Source: Aerococcus sp. UBA6277
Lineage (GTDB): Bacteria > Bacillota > Bacilli > Lactobacillales > Aerococcaceae
Length of the DNA: 64,000 nt
Reading direction: 5' to 3'
Assembly: GCF_002440555.1 (NCBI RefSeq)
Contig: NZ_DJUR01000020.1
Location: 1-64,000, forward strand
Part shown: in pieces, positions 46,404 through 56,257 of the stretch
How the letters are laid out: the number at the start of each line of letters is the position of its first letter
Position numbering within the stretch: position 1 is the stretch's first letter
Position numbers and translations under genes: made by a program
Notes under the pieces: generated by a model
Told to the model about the DNA's origin: nothing
Databases searched by the model: none
Seen by the model: the letters and a program-made list of their open reading frames with translations, nothing else

Positions 46404-49247
46404 ATGAAAATGAAGAATCGAAAAATATGGTTAGACGGCTTTCGCGAGATTAAGAATACTCTGGGGCGTTTTTTAGCGCTCTTGCTGATTATCGCCTTGG
46501 GAACAGGCTTCTTCGTGGGTATCCGTGCTGCTGCACCAGATATGATTGCAATAGCGGATAAGTATTTTAACAAAACCAACTTAGAAGATATGTCTATTCA
46601 GTCAACCATGGGGCTAGACGAGGATGATTTAGCCTTATTGGAAGATGTGGAAGATATTGAATATCAACCTTATGCCTATGTTGACCGTCAGATTGCTACG
46701 AGTCATGATTTAATCCGTTTCTATCCAAACTTCAATGAAACATCAGATATCAACCAATTTGATGTCCAAGAAGGACGGTTACCTGAAGCGACCGATGAAA
46801 TCGCCATTGATAACCAATTAGCCAATGAGGAAGACTACCAAATTGGTCAAGAGATCAGTTTAACTGCTTTAGGCGTTGATTCAGAAGATGATGAAAGTGG
46901 TGCGCCAGCTCTTTCAGGTGAGACTTTTACCATTGTTGGATATGTGAACTCACCCCTGCAAATTTCAAATGTTAGCCGCGGTGCGACAGTGCTTGGAGAC
47001 GGGCAATTAAACGGTTTTGCGGTGGTTGCACCTGAAGCGATTAATGGGGATATTTATACCAGTATCGCTATTGACGTGACCTCTGTAGATGATTTAGAGG
47101 CCTATTCAGACGAGTACAATCAAGTCATCGCAGACAAGCAATCAGAAATTGAAGACGTATTCGCCGACCGACCAAGTGAAGTCTATAACCAGACTGTATC
47201 TGAAGCAGAATCAGAAATCTCTTCTGGAGAAGCGGAAATTGACTCTGCTAGATCAGAATTAGCGTCTGGCGAAAGTGAATTAAACCGAGCACAATCAGAA
47301 ATTGATGACAACCAAAGTCAACTAGACCAACAGAAAAGTCAAGTAGAGTCGCAACTACCAGAAGGTGTATCCTTAGAACAAGCAGGTATGTCTAGTGTGG
47401 CCGCTCAATTACAAGCTGGTCAAGCAAGTCTTGATTCAACTCAAAGTGAGTTAAACCAAGCAAGAAATGAATATGAAAGTGAAAGTCAGGAAGCTGAAGA
47501 ATCCTTGTCTAGCGCTGAAGCAGATATTGCGGACGCTAAATCAACAGTGGCTGATTTAGATAAACCGACATATACGATTAACGACCGTTCTGCCGTCTCA
47601 GGCTACACCGCTTGGGAAAATAATGCAGATAACATGGCGACAATTGGCCAAGCCTTCCCAATTATTTTCTTCCTGATTGCAGCTTTAGTTTCCTTTACCA
47701 ACATGCAACGGATGGTAACGGAGCAACGGGTTCAAATTGGGACATATAAAGCCTTAGGTTATAGCCCACGAACGATTCAAACCAAGTATATTATGTATGC
47801 GGGAGTGGCTGCTATTTTAGGGATGGTCATCGGTATTTCAATCGGTAACTATCTATTCCCGAATATCATTGTGACTGCCTTCTCCAATACCGTCGCCTTA
47901 CCTGGCATGATGTACACTTGGCAAATTATGGACATCTCAATCGCAGTAGGGATTTCCTTGTTGACGACTGTTGTACCAGCTTGGTTGACCACTAGAACGA
48001 CTCTGAACGAGAAGACCGCCCGCTTATTGCAACCTATTACTGGTAAGAATGGCCAACACATTTTCCTAGAAAGACTTAAAGGGTTTTGGTCCCGCTTGAG
48101 TTTCCAAGGCAAAATCACTTGGCGGAACATCTTTCTCTATAAAGGGCGTAACTTGATGACCATTATCGGGGTTGCCGGATGTGCCATGTTGATTGTCACT
48201 GGATTCGGTCTATCTGACTCTATTTCAGGTCTACCGGACGAACAATTTAGCCAAGTGAAAATGTATGACGGGAGCCTTTCGCTTAATATGGTTGCCAGTC
48301 AAGAAGATCGCGACCAAGTAGTGACCGATTTAACAGCTAATGACGACGTAGAGGACGTTTTACCACTGACTCGTGATGTTCTGATGACCGATGACGATTC
48401 AATCACCCAACAAATTGTAAGTGTTATGGCCTTTGAATCAGACAGCAACTACCATGACTACTTCCAAATGCAGGAATTAGACACTGAGAATCAATTATCC
48501 TTACCTGAAGAAGGTGTCCTTATCACCGCTAAACTAGCCTCATTGTTAGGCGTTCAAGCAGGAGATACAGTGACCTTAGTGGATACCAATAGCGATCCTT
48601 ATGAATTTTCTATAAAAGGCGTTATTACCAACTATCTAGGTCATGAAATGTACATGACAGACGCTTACTATCAAGAGGTATTCGATGAAGAAAATGAAGA
48701 CAACACAGCCCTTGTTCAATTTGATAGTGGCTTATCCACTAGCGACCAATCCGCAATCTTTGACCAAGTCAAAGAAAAAGCTGGCGTCATTGGGACAAGT
48801 TTAAACGCTAGTCAAATCACGGACTTTGAAGAAACCCTATCAGCCCTTGATTTGGTTACCGTCGTCTTGATTATTTCTGCAGGAGGCTTGGCCTTTATCG
48901 TCCTTTACTCATTAACCAATATTAATGTGTCAGAACGTATGCACGAATTGGCGACAGTTAAGGTGCTAGGATTCCGGTCACTTGAAGTCAGCATGTATGT
49001 TTATCGAGAAACCTTATTCTTAACCATGGTTGGGATTATCATTGGGAATTTCTTAGGTTACGGCTTACTAGGCTATATCTTAAATACAGTGGCAATCGAT
49101 CAAGTATTCTTCCCGATTGTGATACAATGGCAATCTTACCTATACGCAAGTCTGATTACCTTAGCATTTTCCCTTGTGGTCATGATCTTCATGCACTACA
49201 AATTGAAGAAAGTGGAAATGGTATCAGCACTAAAAGAAGAAGATTAA
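46404..49247 (+). CDS. FtsX-type ABC transporter permease with coiled-coil region
   Basis: This 947-residue permease has TM1 near 20-42. A large extracellular domain includes a Ser/Glu/Gln-rich coiled coil (about 265-390, many E-x-x-L/S-x-x repeats). One FtsX domain with three TMs (about 420-540) and a second FtsX domain at the C-terminus (about 810-940) follow. The start at 46404 has GGTGG upstream. The substrate is unknown. Permeases with long extracellular coils act in peptide export, stress or cell-wall hydrolase control. Confidence 0.88.
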   Translation: MKMKNRKIWLDGFREIKNTLGRFLALLLIIALGTGFFVGIRAAAPDMIAIADKYFNKTNLEDMSIQSTMGLDEDDLALLEDVEDIEYQPYAYVDRQIATSHDLIRFYPNFNETSDINQFDVQEGRLPEATDEIAIDNQLANEEDYQIGQEISLTALGVDSEDDESGAPALSGETFTIVGYVNSPLQISNVSRGATVLGDGQLNGFAVVAPEAINGDIYTSIAIDVTSVDDLEAYSDEYNQVIADKQSEIEDVFADRPSEVYNQTVSEAESEISSGEAEIDSARSELASGESELNRAQSEIDDNQSQLDQQKSQVESQLPEGVSLEQAGMSSVAAQLQAGQASLDSTQSELNQARNEYESESQEAEESLSSAEADIADAKSTVADLDKPTYTINDRSAVSGYTAWENNADNMATIGQAFPIIFFLIAALVSFTNMQRMVTEQRVQIGTYKALGYSPRTIQTKYIMYAGVAAILGMVIGISIGNYLFPNIIVTAFSNTVALPGMMYTWQIMDISIAVGISLLTTVVPAWLTTRTTLNEKTARLLQPITGKNGQHIFLERLKGFWSRLSFQGKITWRNIFLYKGRNLMTIIGVAGCAMLIVTGFGLSDSISGLPDEQFSQVKMYDGSLSLNMVASQEDRDQVVTDLTANDDVEDVLPLTRDVLMTDDDSITQQIVSVMAFESDSNYHDYFQMQELDTENQLSLPEEGVLITAKLASLLGVQAGDTVTLVDTNSDPYEFSIKGVITNYLGHEMYMTDAYYQEVFDEENEDNTALVQFDSGLSTSDQSAIFDQVKEKAGVIGTSLNASQITDFEETLSALDLVTVVLIISAGGLAFIVLYSLTNINVSERMHELATVKVLGFRSLEVSMYVYRETLFLTMVGIIIGNFLGYGLLGYILNTVAIDQVFFPIVIQWQSYLYASLITLAFSLVVMIFMHYKLKKVEMVSALKEED

Positions 49248-49253
49248 TAAAAG

Positions 49254-49286
49254 TAGGACCGGATTTAATTCCGGTCTTATTTTTTA
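49254..49286 (+). terminator. Terminator after the ABC transporter
   Basis: GGACCGGA pairs with TTCCGGTC(T), followed by TATTTTTT. Confidence 0.85.
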
Positions 49287-49402
49287 TGGGCAAAATCATT
49301 AAATCTACCAAATTTCATACAATATTGTTTTAAGTAAACCCCTAATATTAGGCTTTTGTGTCTCATCTTCTCCTTTAATTCCTTAAAAATTAAAGGATTT
49401 TC

Positions 49403-49430
49403 TAGACATGGCTTGAGTTTTTAGTAAAAT
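49403..49430 (+). promoter_or_regulatory. Candidate promoter of fadD
   Basis: TAGACA (49403-49408), a 16-bp spacer and TAAAAT (49425-49430). Confidence 0.55.
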
Positions 49431-49444
49431 GAGAGTAACAAAAG

Positions 49445-49460
49445 ATGATAGCGCTTACAA
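49445..49460 (+). promoter_or_regulatory. CcpA cre site before fadD
   Basis: ATGATAGCGCTTACAA matches WTGNAANCGNWNNCWW with one mismatch. It lies just downstream of the predicted transcription start, a typical repressing position. Confidence 0.65.
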
Positions 49461-49487
49461 ATTCTAATGTTTAAGGAGAGATAAACA

Positions 49488-51023
49488 ATGAATTTGGACT
49501 GGATTAAAACGCGCGCAATTACTTCCCCTGAAAAGGTGGCGGTGATTGATCCATTGAAACACACGGAATTTACCTATCAAGATTTAAATCAACGAGCGGA
49601 AATTTTAGCTCGGCACTTGGTAGAGGATGCAGGCATCAAAAAGGGAGACCGGATTGCCACTTTTGCTCCTAACGATATTGCTATTATTGATATGTTGTTA
49701 GCGGCAATTAAGATTGGTGCAGTCTTTGTGCCACTCAACTGGCGGTTAAAACCAGTAGAAATCGCCCGAGTGGTAGAAGATGCAGGTATTGAATATATTT
49801 TATATGCCACGAACCATTTAGACCGCCTTTCAGAAGTACCTGACGCTTACATCAAGTACAATGTGGACGAGGCTGAATACAATCAAATGATGGATGTAAG
49901 TAACCATCAAGCTTTTGATAGTGTGTCTGTTGATTGGCAAGATCCGATTTTATTAATTTATACCTCCGGATCAACTGGTCGTCCAAAAGGTGTCATCCAT
50001 ACCCATGAAAGCTATTTAAATAATGTATTTAATCAAATCACTTCTTGGAGAATGAGTGAAGACTGGGTAACAATTGGGTCAACACCAATGTTCCACATTT
50101 TAGGTTTTATTGATATTGCAATACCTATGTTAGTTGTAGGTGGTCAATTAGTCTTAGAACGCTACTTCAACTATGAAACCATTAACGATTGGATCCGTAC
50201 CTACAAACCAAATGTACTGGTCATGATTCCAACCATGTACTACGGTATTATCGCGTCACCTGACTTTAAACCAGAAAACTTAATGAGCGTAGACTTATTA
50301 GTCGCAGGGGGGTCACCACCATTACCAGCTGTGCAAAAAGTTTTCCAACAAATGGGTAAAATGATTATTAATGCCTACGGCTTAACCGAAGCGCCTTTAC
50401 TAACATTTAATACTAGTCAACGCGCTAATGAGCGCCCAGCTACAATTGGTTCTCCTCTTTTATTTGATGAAATGATCGTTGTAGATGATGAGATGCACCC
50501 ATTACCGCAAGGTGAAATTGGTGAATTGTTGGTGAAAGGGAAGAACGTAACACCTGGTTATTGGAAGCTGCCTGAAGAAAATGCCAAAGCTTTCCACGAT
50601 GGCTATTTTAGAACTGGGGATTTAGCTTACTTAAACGAACATGGTGAAATGACTTTAGTCAATCGTTTGAAAGAATTGATTATTACTGGTGGGGAAAATG
50701 TCCTACCGTCTGAAGTTGAGGCTGTATTAACCCAGCATCCATTGGTTAAATCAGCTATTGTACTTGGATTTGAACATCCAAAATTTGGTGAATCTGTTTC
50801 AGCAGCGATCATGGTCAATAAAGAGGTTGAAGGCGCAGACCAGTTCCAAGAGGTACTAGATCAATTCTGCTTGGAAAAACTTGCCGGTTATAAGACACCA
50901 AAACTTTACATGGAAATTGATGAAATTCCAGTTAACTCAGTTGGTAAACCAGACCGTCTAGAACTTAGCCGTATGATGGCAGCACACGCTAAAGAAAATT
51001 TGACAGCAAGCGCAGGTAGCTAA
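49488..51023 (+). CDS. fadD: Acyl-CoA synthetase (fatty-acid-CoA ligase)
   Basis: This 511-residue ANL-superfamily enzyme activates a fatty acid to its CoA thioester through an acyl-adenylate. The P-loop-like motif YTSGSTGRPKG lies near residue 163. NAYGLTEAP (A5) is near 298. YFRTGDLAYLNEHGEM (A7) and RLKELIITGGENV (A8) follow. The C-terminal lysine is in VNSVGKPDR. AAGGAGAG precedes the ATG. It has its own terminator and cre-controlled promoter at the head of the fatty-acid island. Chain length preference cannot be read. Confidence 0.85.
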   Translation: MNLDWIKTRAITSPEKVAVIDPLKHTEFTYQDLNQRAEILARHLVEDAGIKKGDRIATFAPNDIAIIDMLLAAIKIGAVFVPLNWRLKPVEIARVVEDAGIEYILYATNHLDRLSEVPDAYIKYNVDEAEYNQMMDVSNHQAFDSVSVDWQDPILLIYTSGSTGRPKGVIHTHESYLNNVFNQITSWRMSEDWVTIGSTPMFHILGFIDIAIPMLVVGGQLVLERYFNYETINDWIRTYKPNVLVMIPTMYYGIIASPDFKPENLMSVDLLVAGGSPPLPAVQKVFQQMGKMIINAYGLTEAPLLTFNTSQRANERPATIGSPLLFDEMIVVDDEMHPLPQGEIGELLVKGKNVTPGYWKLPEENAKAFHDGYFRTGDLAYLNEHGEMTLVNRLKELIITGGENVLPSEVEAVLTQHPLVKSAIVLGFEHPKFGESVSAAIMVNKEVEGADQFQEVLDQFCLEKLAGYKTPKLYMEIDEIPVNSVGKPDRLELSRMMAAHAKENLTASAGS

Positions 51024-51038
51024 AATAAACATTCATTT

Positions 51039-51073
51039 AGGCACTAGGAGGCTTATTTTCCTAGTGCTTTTTT
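51039..51073 (+). terminator. Terminator after fadD
   Basis: AGGCACTAGGA pairs with TCCTAGTGCT, followed by seven T. Confidence 0.85.
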
Positions 51074-51148
51074 TATTTGCTTTTAAATTTATCTAATAAT
51101 GATTGCTTGTAAAAATCAACTATATAGAGGATTTTGTATTCCGTTTTT

Positions 51149-51163
51149 TAATAATAATTATTA
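51149..51163 (+). promoter_or_regulatory. AT-rich dyad in the fadE control region
   Basis: TAATAAT-A-ATTATTA, perfect 7-bp arms. It is a possible operator for the LysR-type regulator encoded downstream. Confidence 0.3.
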
Positions 51164-51197
51164 GTTCAACTTATAGCTATTGTTAATAATGCCTTTT

Positions 51198-51213
51198 AAG
51201 AAAGCGTTTACAA
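51198..51213 (+). promoter_or_regulatory. CcpA cre site 1 before fadE
   Basis: AAGAAAGCGTTTACAA has one mismatch to the cre consensus. Confidence 0.6.
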
Positions 51214-51275
51214 TAACTATTAGTATTGCTCATAGTCCGTATTAATGAGGCTTATTTTTCTTTACACCTTGTTGG

Positions 51276-51281
51276 TATTAT
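51276..51281 (+). promoter_or_regulatory. Candidate -10 element of the fadE promoter
   Basis: TATTAT with only a weak -35 (TTATTT, 18 bp upstream). The next cre begins 8 bp downstream. Confidence 0.4.
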
Positions 51282-51288
51282 CATGAAC

Positions 51289-51304
51289 TTGTAAGCGATA
51301 TCAT
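51289..51304 (+). promoter_or_regulatory. CcpA cre site 2 before fadE
   Basis: TTGTAAGCGATATCAT fits the cre consensus WTGNAANCGNWNNCWW at every fixed position. It probably overlaps the transcription start. Confidence 0.75.
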
Positions 51305-51391
51305 CTTTGTTAGTTTTACTAGAAAATATTCAATTAAGCAAAACCAGCGTGACAATTGATCTATATATAAATAATAAGGAGTGTTTACCTC

Positions 51392-52597
51392 ATGGAAAAT
51401 AGAGAAGCAGTATTAAAAGCGTTATTCCCAGAAGATATCTTAAAGATTTCAAGTGGTTTAACTGATGGAGAAATTGAAATTTTAAGACAGTTGGTTGAAT
51501 TATTAGAAAGTAAATACCGTAGTGGATTAAATGAGGCGTGGGTAAGTGAAACGGAGCCAAAAGGATTCTTTGAAGATATGGGGAAATTAAGATATTTTGA
51601 TAACCCGCTGTTATTTGAAGGTCGTGAAGGTAAAAAGACAACTAGTCAATTATTCCAATTCTTCTTCGCTTTTACCCTATCACGCTTTGATGTTTCCTTG
51701 AATACCTTATTGGGTGTACATACTGGTTTAGGTTTTAATACCTTCCTATTTGGTGGGAGCCCAGAGCAAGTCCAAAAATACATTCCACAATTAGCTAGCC
51801 ACCAATTACGTACTTGCTTCGCTTTAACCGAACCAAACCACGGTTCTGACGTAGCCTGGGGTCTAGAAACGAGTGCTAGACGTGAAGGAGATAAGTGGAT
51901 CATTAATGGTGAGAAACGTTGGATTGGGGGGGCATCCGTTGCTGATGTGATTCCAGTATTTGCCCGTGATGAAGAAACTGGGAAACCAAAATGCTTCATT
52001 GTTAAGGCGGGACAAGCTGGTTTGGATATTGATGTAATTCAAAATAAAATTGCTCTAAAAATTGTGCCAAATGCTAATATCCATTTGAAAGATGTTGAAG
52101 TAGCTGAAAGTGATCGACTACAAAATATCAATTCATTTAAAGATATTGCGAAAGTTTTATATTCAACACGTGCAGGAGTTGCCAACATGGCCACCGGTGC
52201 GATGGCTGGGGCATTACAAGCTAGCTTGAAATATGTCACTGAGCGTAAGCAATTTGGTAAAGAAATTTCGAATTATCAATTAGTACAAGAAAAATTAGCC
52301 ATGATGCAAGGAAATTTAACTGCTGCAATGGCTCTATGTTCACAAATTGCACGTCAACAAGAGGAAGGTGACTACAACGAGGTAGTAACTTCAGTCGGTA
52401 AAATGATGAATGCATTAAGACTTCGGGAAACAGTGGCGATGGGACGCGGAATCTGTGGAGGTAACGGGATTGTAGTAGACAATGATATTGCTCGATTCTT
52501 TGCAGATGCAGAAGCCGTCTACACCTATGAAGGAACGCACGAAGTAAATGCTTTAGTCATTGGTCGTGCCTTAACCGGACAAGCAGCATTTAATTAG
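51392..52597 (+). CDS. fadE: Acyl-CoA dehydrogenase (FadE-like), paralogue 1
   Basis: This 401-residue flavoenzyme introduces the trans-2 double bond in acyl-CoA. It has the all-helical N-terminal domain, the central beta domain with FALTEPNHGSDVAW and the WIGG motif, and the C-terminal helical domain with ERKQFGKEI. The putative catalytic Glu is in YTYEGTHEVNALVIGRALTG, placed as in glutaryl-CoA dehydrogenase. S. aureus FadE has similar length and type. AAGGAG precedes the ATG. It heads the run fadE-fadN-fadA-ech. A close paralogue lies at 59132. Confidence 0.85.
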   Translation: MENREAVLKALFPEDILKISSGLTDGEIEILRQLVELLESKYRSGLNEAWVSETEPKGFFEDMGKLRYFDNPLLFEGREGKKTTSQLFQFFFAFTLSRFDVSLNTLLGVHTGLGFNTFLFGGSPEQVQKYIPQLASHQLRTCFALTEPNHGSDVAWGLETSARREGDKWIINGEKRWIGGASVADVIPVFARDEETGKPKCFIVKAGQAGLDIDVIQNKIALKIVPNANIHLKDVEVAESDRLQNINSFKDIAKVLYSTRAGVANMATGAMAGALQASLKYVTERKQFGKEISNYQLVQEKLAMMQGNLTAAMALCSQIARQQEEGDYNEVVTSVGKMMNALRLRETVAMGRGICGGNGIVVDNDIARFFADAEAVYTYEGTHEVNALVIGRALTGQAAFN

Positions 52598-52618
52598 TAA
52601 TTTAAACTGACAATAATA

Positions 52619-52666
52619 AAGAGCCGGGTAGACAGTTCAAATAATCTGCCCAATCTCTTATTTTTA
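52619..52666 (+). terminator. Hairpin between fadE and fadN
   Basis: AGAG...GGGTAGA pairs with TCTGCCC...CTCT, followed by TTATTTTT. It is probably a partial terminator or RNA-processing hairpin inside the operon. Confidence 0.5.
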
Positions 52667-52696
52667 GAAAATTGATCAAAGATGGAGGGAAATACA

Positions 52697-54955
52697 ATGA
52701 CAATTACAAAAGCGACCGTTCTCGGAGCTGGTGTCATGGGGAGTCAAATTGCCGCCTTACTCGTAAATGCGGGATTGAAAGTACAATTATTAGATGTTGT
52801 CATCGATGAAAATGAACCCAATAAACTTTCTAAGTCTGGCTATGACCGTATCACTGACCGCAAGAAACCGATGTTATATCAAAGTCAATTTCAAGGTAAC
52901 TTAACTTACGGGAATTTTGATGATGACTTAAAGGAACCTTCAGATGCCGATATTTTTATTGAAGCAGTTAAAGAAGATATCAAGATTAAGCACGCAATTT
53001 GGGAAAAGATTGCTGCCGTTGCTAAACCAGAAGCCATTCTAGCGACAAATACTTCTGGTATCCCAATTGAGGCAATTGCTAAAGTTTTTAAAGGGGCTGA
53101 ACGTGAACGATTCTTAGGTATGCACTTCTTTAATCCACCACGCTATATGAAATTGGTGGAATTGATTCCAACTGAATTCACTTCTGAAGCGACGGTTAAT
53201 CAATTAAAAGTCTTTACTGAGAAAAAATTAGGTAAAGGGGTAGTTATAGCCAATGATGTACCAGCCTTCATCGCTAATAGAACGGGCACCCATTCTATGA
53301 ATGACATTATGTACCGAGCTGAACGTGACGGCTTGTCAATCACGGAAGTAGATGCCTTAACAGGAAAAGTACTTGGGCGACCACGCACTGGGACTTATGG
53401 TTTATCCGACTTAGTAGGGAATGATGTGGGTACTTTTGTAGTTGGAGGCTTGACGCAAGATCCAAGCGAACAACCATATTTCAACCAACCTACTTTAATT
53501 GGCAAATTGGTTGAAGCAGGGGCTTTAGGTAATAAGGTTGGTCATGGTTTTTATAAGAAAGAAGGGCGTCAACGTTTAGTGGTAGATCCAGAAACATTGA
53601 CTTATAAACCAGTTGAAAAACCTAACTTACCAATTTTAGCTGAGTTTTCAAGTAATTTAAAAAATAATATGGATATCATTTTTAAATCTACAGATACAGC
53701 TGGTAAGTTACTTTGGGAAACTTTAGCGAGTACCTTCTATTATGCAGCCAATAATATACCTAAAGCGGCAGCAGATTACAAAGATATCGACCGGGCAATG
53801 GTTTGGGGTTACAATTGGAAAATGGGTCCCTTCCAACTCTGGGATTTAATGGGCTTTGAACGGGTTAAAAAACGTATTGAAAAAGAGATTGGTCCCCTAC
53901 CTGAATGGGTAGATCATCGAGATGAGCCATTCTACCAAAAAGGGGAAATACTTGAGAATATTACGCCAATGAGTGAAAAAACAGATGAAAATATTTGGCA
54001 AACAGATGCATCTACTTTAAGTGTTATAAATGGAGATCAGTTATTATTTAATTTCCATACACCAAATAACACAATCACAGGGGATTTATCGACTGAATTG
54101 ATTAAAGCAGTCGATGAATTAGAGTCTGGCGACTATGTTGGTATGGTGATCTATTCAAATGGGCCGCATTTCAGTCCAGGAGCTAATTTGAATATGATGA
54201 AGGAAGCAATTGAATCTGACGGGGTTGATGAGTTAATTGGCCAAACGATTAGTGAATTACATAAAGCGGTTAATAGCGTTCGTTACGCATCAAAACCAAT
54301 TGTAACGGCTGTCCGTGGGCGTGCACTTGGTGGAGGGGCAGAACTAGTTCTAGCTTCACCTTATGTTGTAGCAGCGGCTGAATCTTATATTGGTTTAGTT
54401 GAAGTGGGTGTTGGTCTAATCCCTGGTGGCGGTGGATTAGCGGAATTAACTGAACGTGTAATGAATATGCCAATCCAAAAAGATGCGAAAATGCGTATTC
54501 TAGGCGATGTCATTACGCGCGTAGCTTCTGGTGATGTATCGATGTCAGCTTATGAAGCCAGAGATAAATACTATCTAAGACAGTCTGATGATATTGTGGC
54601 AGCTAGTGATAGCGTAGTGGAGATTGCCTTAGACAAGTTAACTTATTTAGCTAAAACGAACTATATTCCACGAACTAAAGTGAACTTCCCAATTCTAGGT
54701 ACTAGCTTCAAAGCGGTTGTGGAAGGTCAATTAGATGCGATGCGACTAGGCCATTTTATCAGTGACTATGATATGGAATTAGGGTTAACCGTTGCAGAAA
54801 TTATGACAGGTGGGGACTTACCTGAGGGAACATTTGTTAACCAAGATTGGTTACAACATCTAGAAAAAATGCATTTCCTTAGATTAGCGAACAACCAAAA
54901 AACATATGAACGGATTGCCTATATGTTAGAAACACGTAAACCATTACGAAACTAG
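52697..54955 (+). CDS. fadN: 3-hydroxyacyl-CoA dehydrogenase / enoyl-CoA hydratase fusion
   Basis: This 752-residue bifunctional enzyme covers two steps of beta-oxidation. The N-terminal dehydrogenase (about 1-385) has the NAD loop GAGVMGSQIAALL, catalytic region GMHFFNPPRYMKLVELI and GKGVVIANDVPAFIANR. The C-terminal crotonase domain (about 445-650) has the oxyanion loops RGRALGGGAELVLA and EVGVGLIPGGGG. This order matches B. subtilis FadN and S. aureus FadB, the reverse of E. coli FadB. The start at 52697 has GGAGGG upstream. fadA follows after 27 nt. Confidence 0.9.
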   Translation: MTITKATVLGAGVMGSQIAALLVNAGLKVQLLDVVIDENEPNKLSKSGYDRITDRKKPMLYQSQFQGNLTYGNFDDDLKEPSDADIFIEAVKEDIKIKHAIWEKIAAVAKPEAILATNTSGIPIEAIAKVFKGAERERFLGMHFFNPPRYMKLVELIPTEFTSEATVNQLKVFTEKKLGKGVVIANDVPAFIANRTGTHSMNDIMYRAERDGLSITEVDALTGKVLGRPRTGTYGLSDLVGNDVGTFVVGGLTQDPSEQPYFNQPTLIGKLVEAGALGNKVGHGFYKKEGRQRLVVDPETLTYKPVEKPNLPILAEFSSNLKNNMDIIFKSTDTAGKLLWETLASTFYYAANNIPKAAADYKDIDRAMVWGYNWKMGPFQLWDLMGFERVKKRIEKEIGPLPEWVDHRDEPFYQKGEILENITPMSEKTDENIWQTDASTLSVINGDQLLFNFHTPNNTITGDLSTELIKAVDELESGDYVGMVIYSNGPHFSPGANLNMMKEAIESDGVDELIGQTISELHKAVNSVRYASKPIVTAVRGRALGGGAELVLASPYVVAAAESYIGLVEVGVGLIPGGGGLAELTERVMNMPIQKDAKMRILGDVITRVASGDVSMSAYEARDKYYLRQSDDIVAASDSVVEIALDKLTYLAKTNYIPRTKVNFPILGTSFKAVVEGQLDAMRLGHFISDYDMELGLTVAEIMTGGDLPEGTFVNQDWLQHLEKMHFLRLANNQKTYERIAYMLETRKPLRN

Positions 54956-54982
54956 TGGATGAAATTAGGAAGGAATGAACGA

Positions 54983-56173
54983 ATGATGCAAGATGCTTAT
55001 ATCGTTTCTTATGGCCGATCAGCGATTGGTAAAGGGCGGCCGAATGGGGCCCTAGCCAATGATCGTCCAGATGATGTTGCTGCTGAAGTATTAAAAGGGG
55101 TCATTGACCGTATTGAAGGTGACTTTGATCCAGCTTTAATTGAGGATGTCATTGTCGGATCAGCCTTTCCAGAAGGTGTGCAAGGGATGAACTTTGCCCG
55201 TACAATTGCCTTACGGGCGGGATTACCTTATACAGTTGCTGGTCAAACAGTGAACCGCTATTGTTCATCGGGATTGCAAACAATTGCTATAGCAGCTAAT
55301 GCTATTATGGCTGGCCAATCAGATGTGCTAGTAGCTGGTGGTGTTGAGTTTATGAGTGCAGTTCCGATGGGTGGGAATGAACCAACAAATAACCCAACCT
55401 TACAAACAGAAGATTCGGGTGTGTCTTATCCAATGGGGTTAACTGCTGAAAATGTAGCAAGTAAATACAAGGTTAGTCGCGAAGACCAGGATGCATTTGG
55501 TGTAGAAAGTCATCGCCGGGCCCACAAAGCACAAACTTCTGGTCGTTTTGAGGATGAGATTATACCGGTTACTACCCATAAAGTGCGCTATACAGAACAT
55601 GGTCCACGAGTAGAAGAAAAAATATTTGATCAAGATGAAGGGATTCGACCAGAGTCTTCAATGGAAACTTTAGGAAAATTACGGACAATCTTTAAGGCAG
55701 ATGGCTCTGTAACAGCAGGAACAGCTTCACAAATTTCTGATGGTGCAAGTTTTGTTGTCTTAATGTCAGGCGATAAAGTTAAAGAATTAGGGGTTAAACC
55801 AATTGCTCGTTTTGTTGGCTTTAAGGCTGTTGGCGTTGATCCAAAATATATGGGGATTGGCCCAGCCTATGCCATTCCAGAGGTCTTAGAACTTACTGGC
55901 TTAACTTTAGATGATTTAGATTTAATTGAGTTAAACGAGGCCTTTGCCTCCCAAGCTTTAGCGTCAATTCGTGAATTAGGTATTGATCAATCCATCACCA
56001 ATGTGAATGGTGGAGCGATTGCCCTGGGACATCCTTTAGGGGCAACAGGTGCGATTTTAACATCAAGGTTACTAGCTGAAATGGGCAAGCGTGAAGATAG
56101 TAAGTACGGCATGGTGTCTATGTGTATAGGTGCTGGTATGGGTGCTGCTGGTATCTTTGAGTATATTCACTAG
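54983..56173 (+). CDS. fadA: Acetyl-CoA acyltransferase (3-ketoacyl-CoA thiolase)
   Basis: This 396-residue thiolase cleaves 3-ketoacyl-CoA to acetyl-CoA and a shortened acyl-CoA. The nucleophilic Cys lies in [12 protein letters not shown] near residue 90. NEAFASQ, the catalytic His in [15 protein letters not shown], and the second Cys in [14 protein letters not shown] follow. The start at 54983 is preceded by GGAAGGA at 8 nt. An upstream ATG would add eight residues. Length equals other FadA proteins. Confidence 0.9.
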   Translation: MMQDAYIVSYGRSAIGKGRPNGALANDRPDDVAAEVLKGVIDRIEGDFDPALIEDVIVGSAFPEGVQGMNFARTIALRAGLPYTVAGQTVNRYCSSGLQTIAIAANAIMAGQSDVLVAGGVEFMSAVPMGGNEPTNNPTLQTEDSGVSYPMGLTAENVASKYKVSREDQDAFGVESHRRAHKAQTSGRFEDEIIPVTTHKVRYTEHGPRVEEKIFDQDEGIRPESSMETLGKLRTIFKADGSVTAGTASQISDGASFVVLMSGDKVKELGVKPIARFVGFKAVGVDPKYMGIGPAYAIPEVLELTGLTLDDLDLIELNEAFASQALASIRELGIDQSITNVNGGAIALGHPLGATGAILTSRLLAEMGKREDSKYGMVSMCIGAGMGAAGIFEYIH

Positions 56174-56257
56174 ACAAGATGGTATAAGGACTCGCTAAGT
56201 TATTGGAATTCTATTAGCTTGGCTAGTCCTTCGCCCATTTTGCAAAGGAGTAAATCA

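Noticed and set aside
47200-47540. Repetitive Ser/Glu/Gln codons in the ABC permease as a DNA repeat
   Set aside because: The DNA units are not true repeats. The pattern reflects coiled-coil heptads in the protein.
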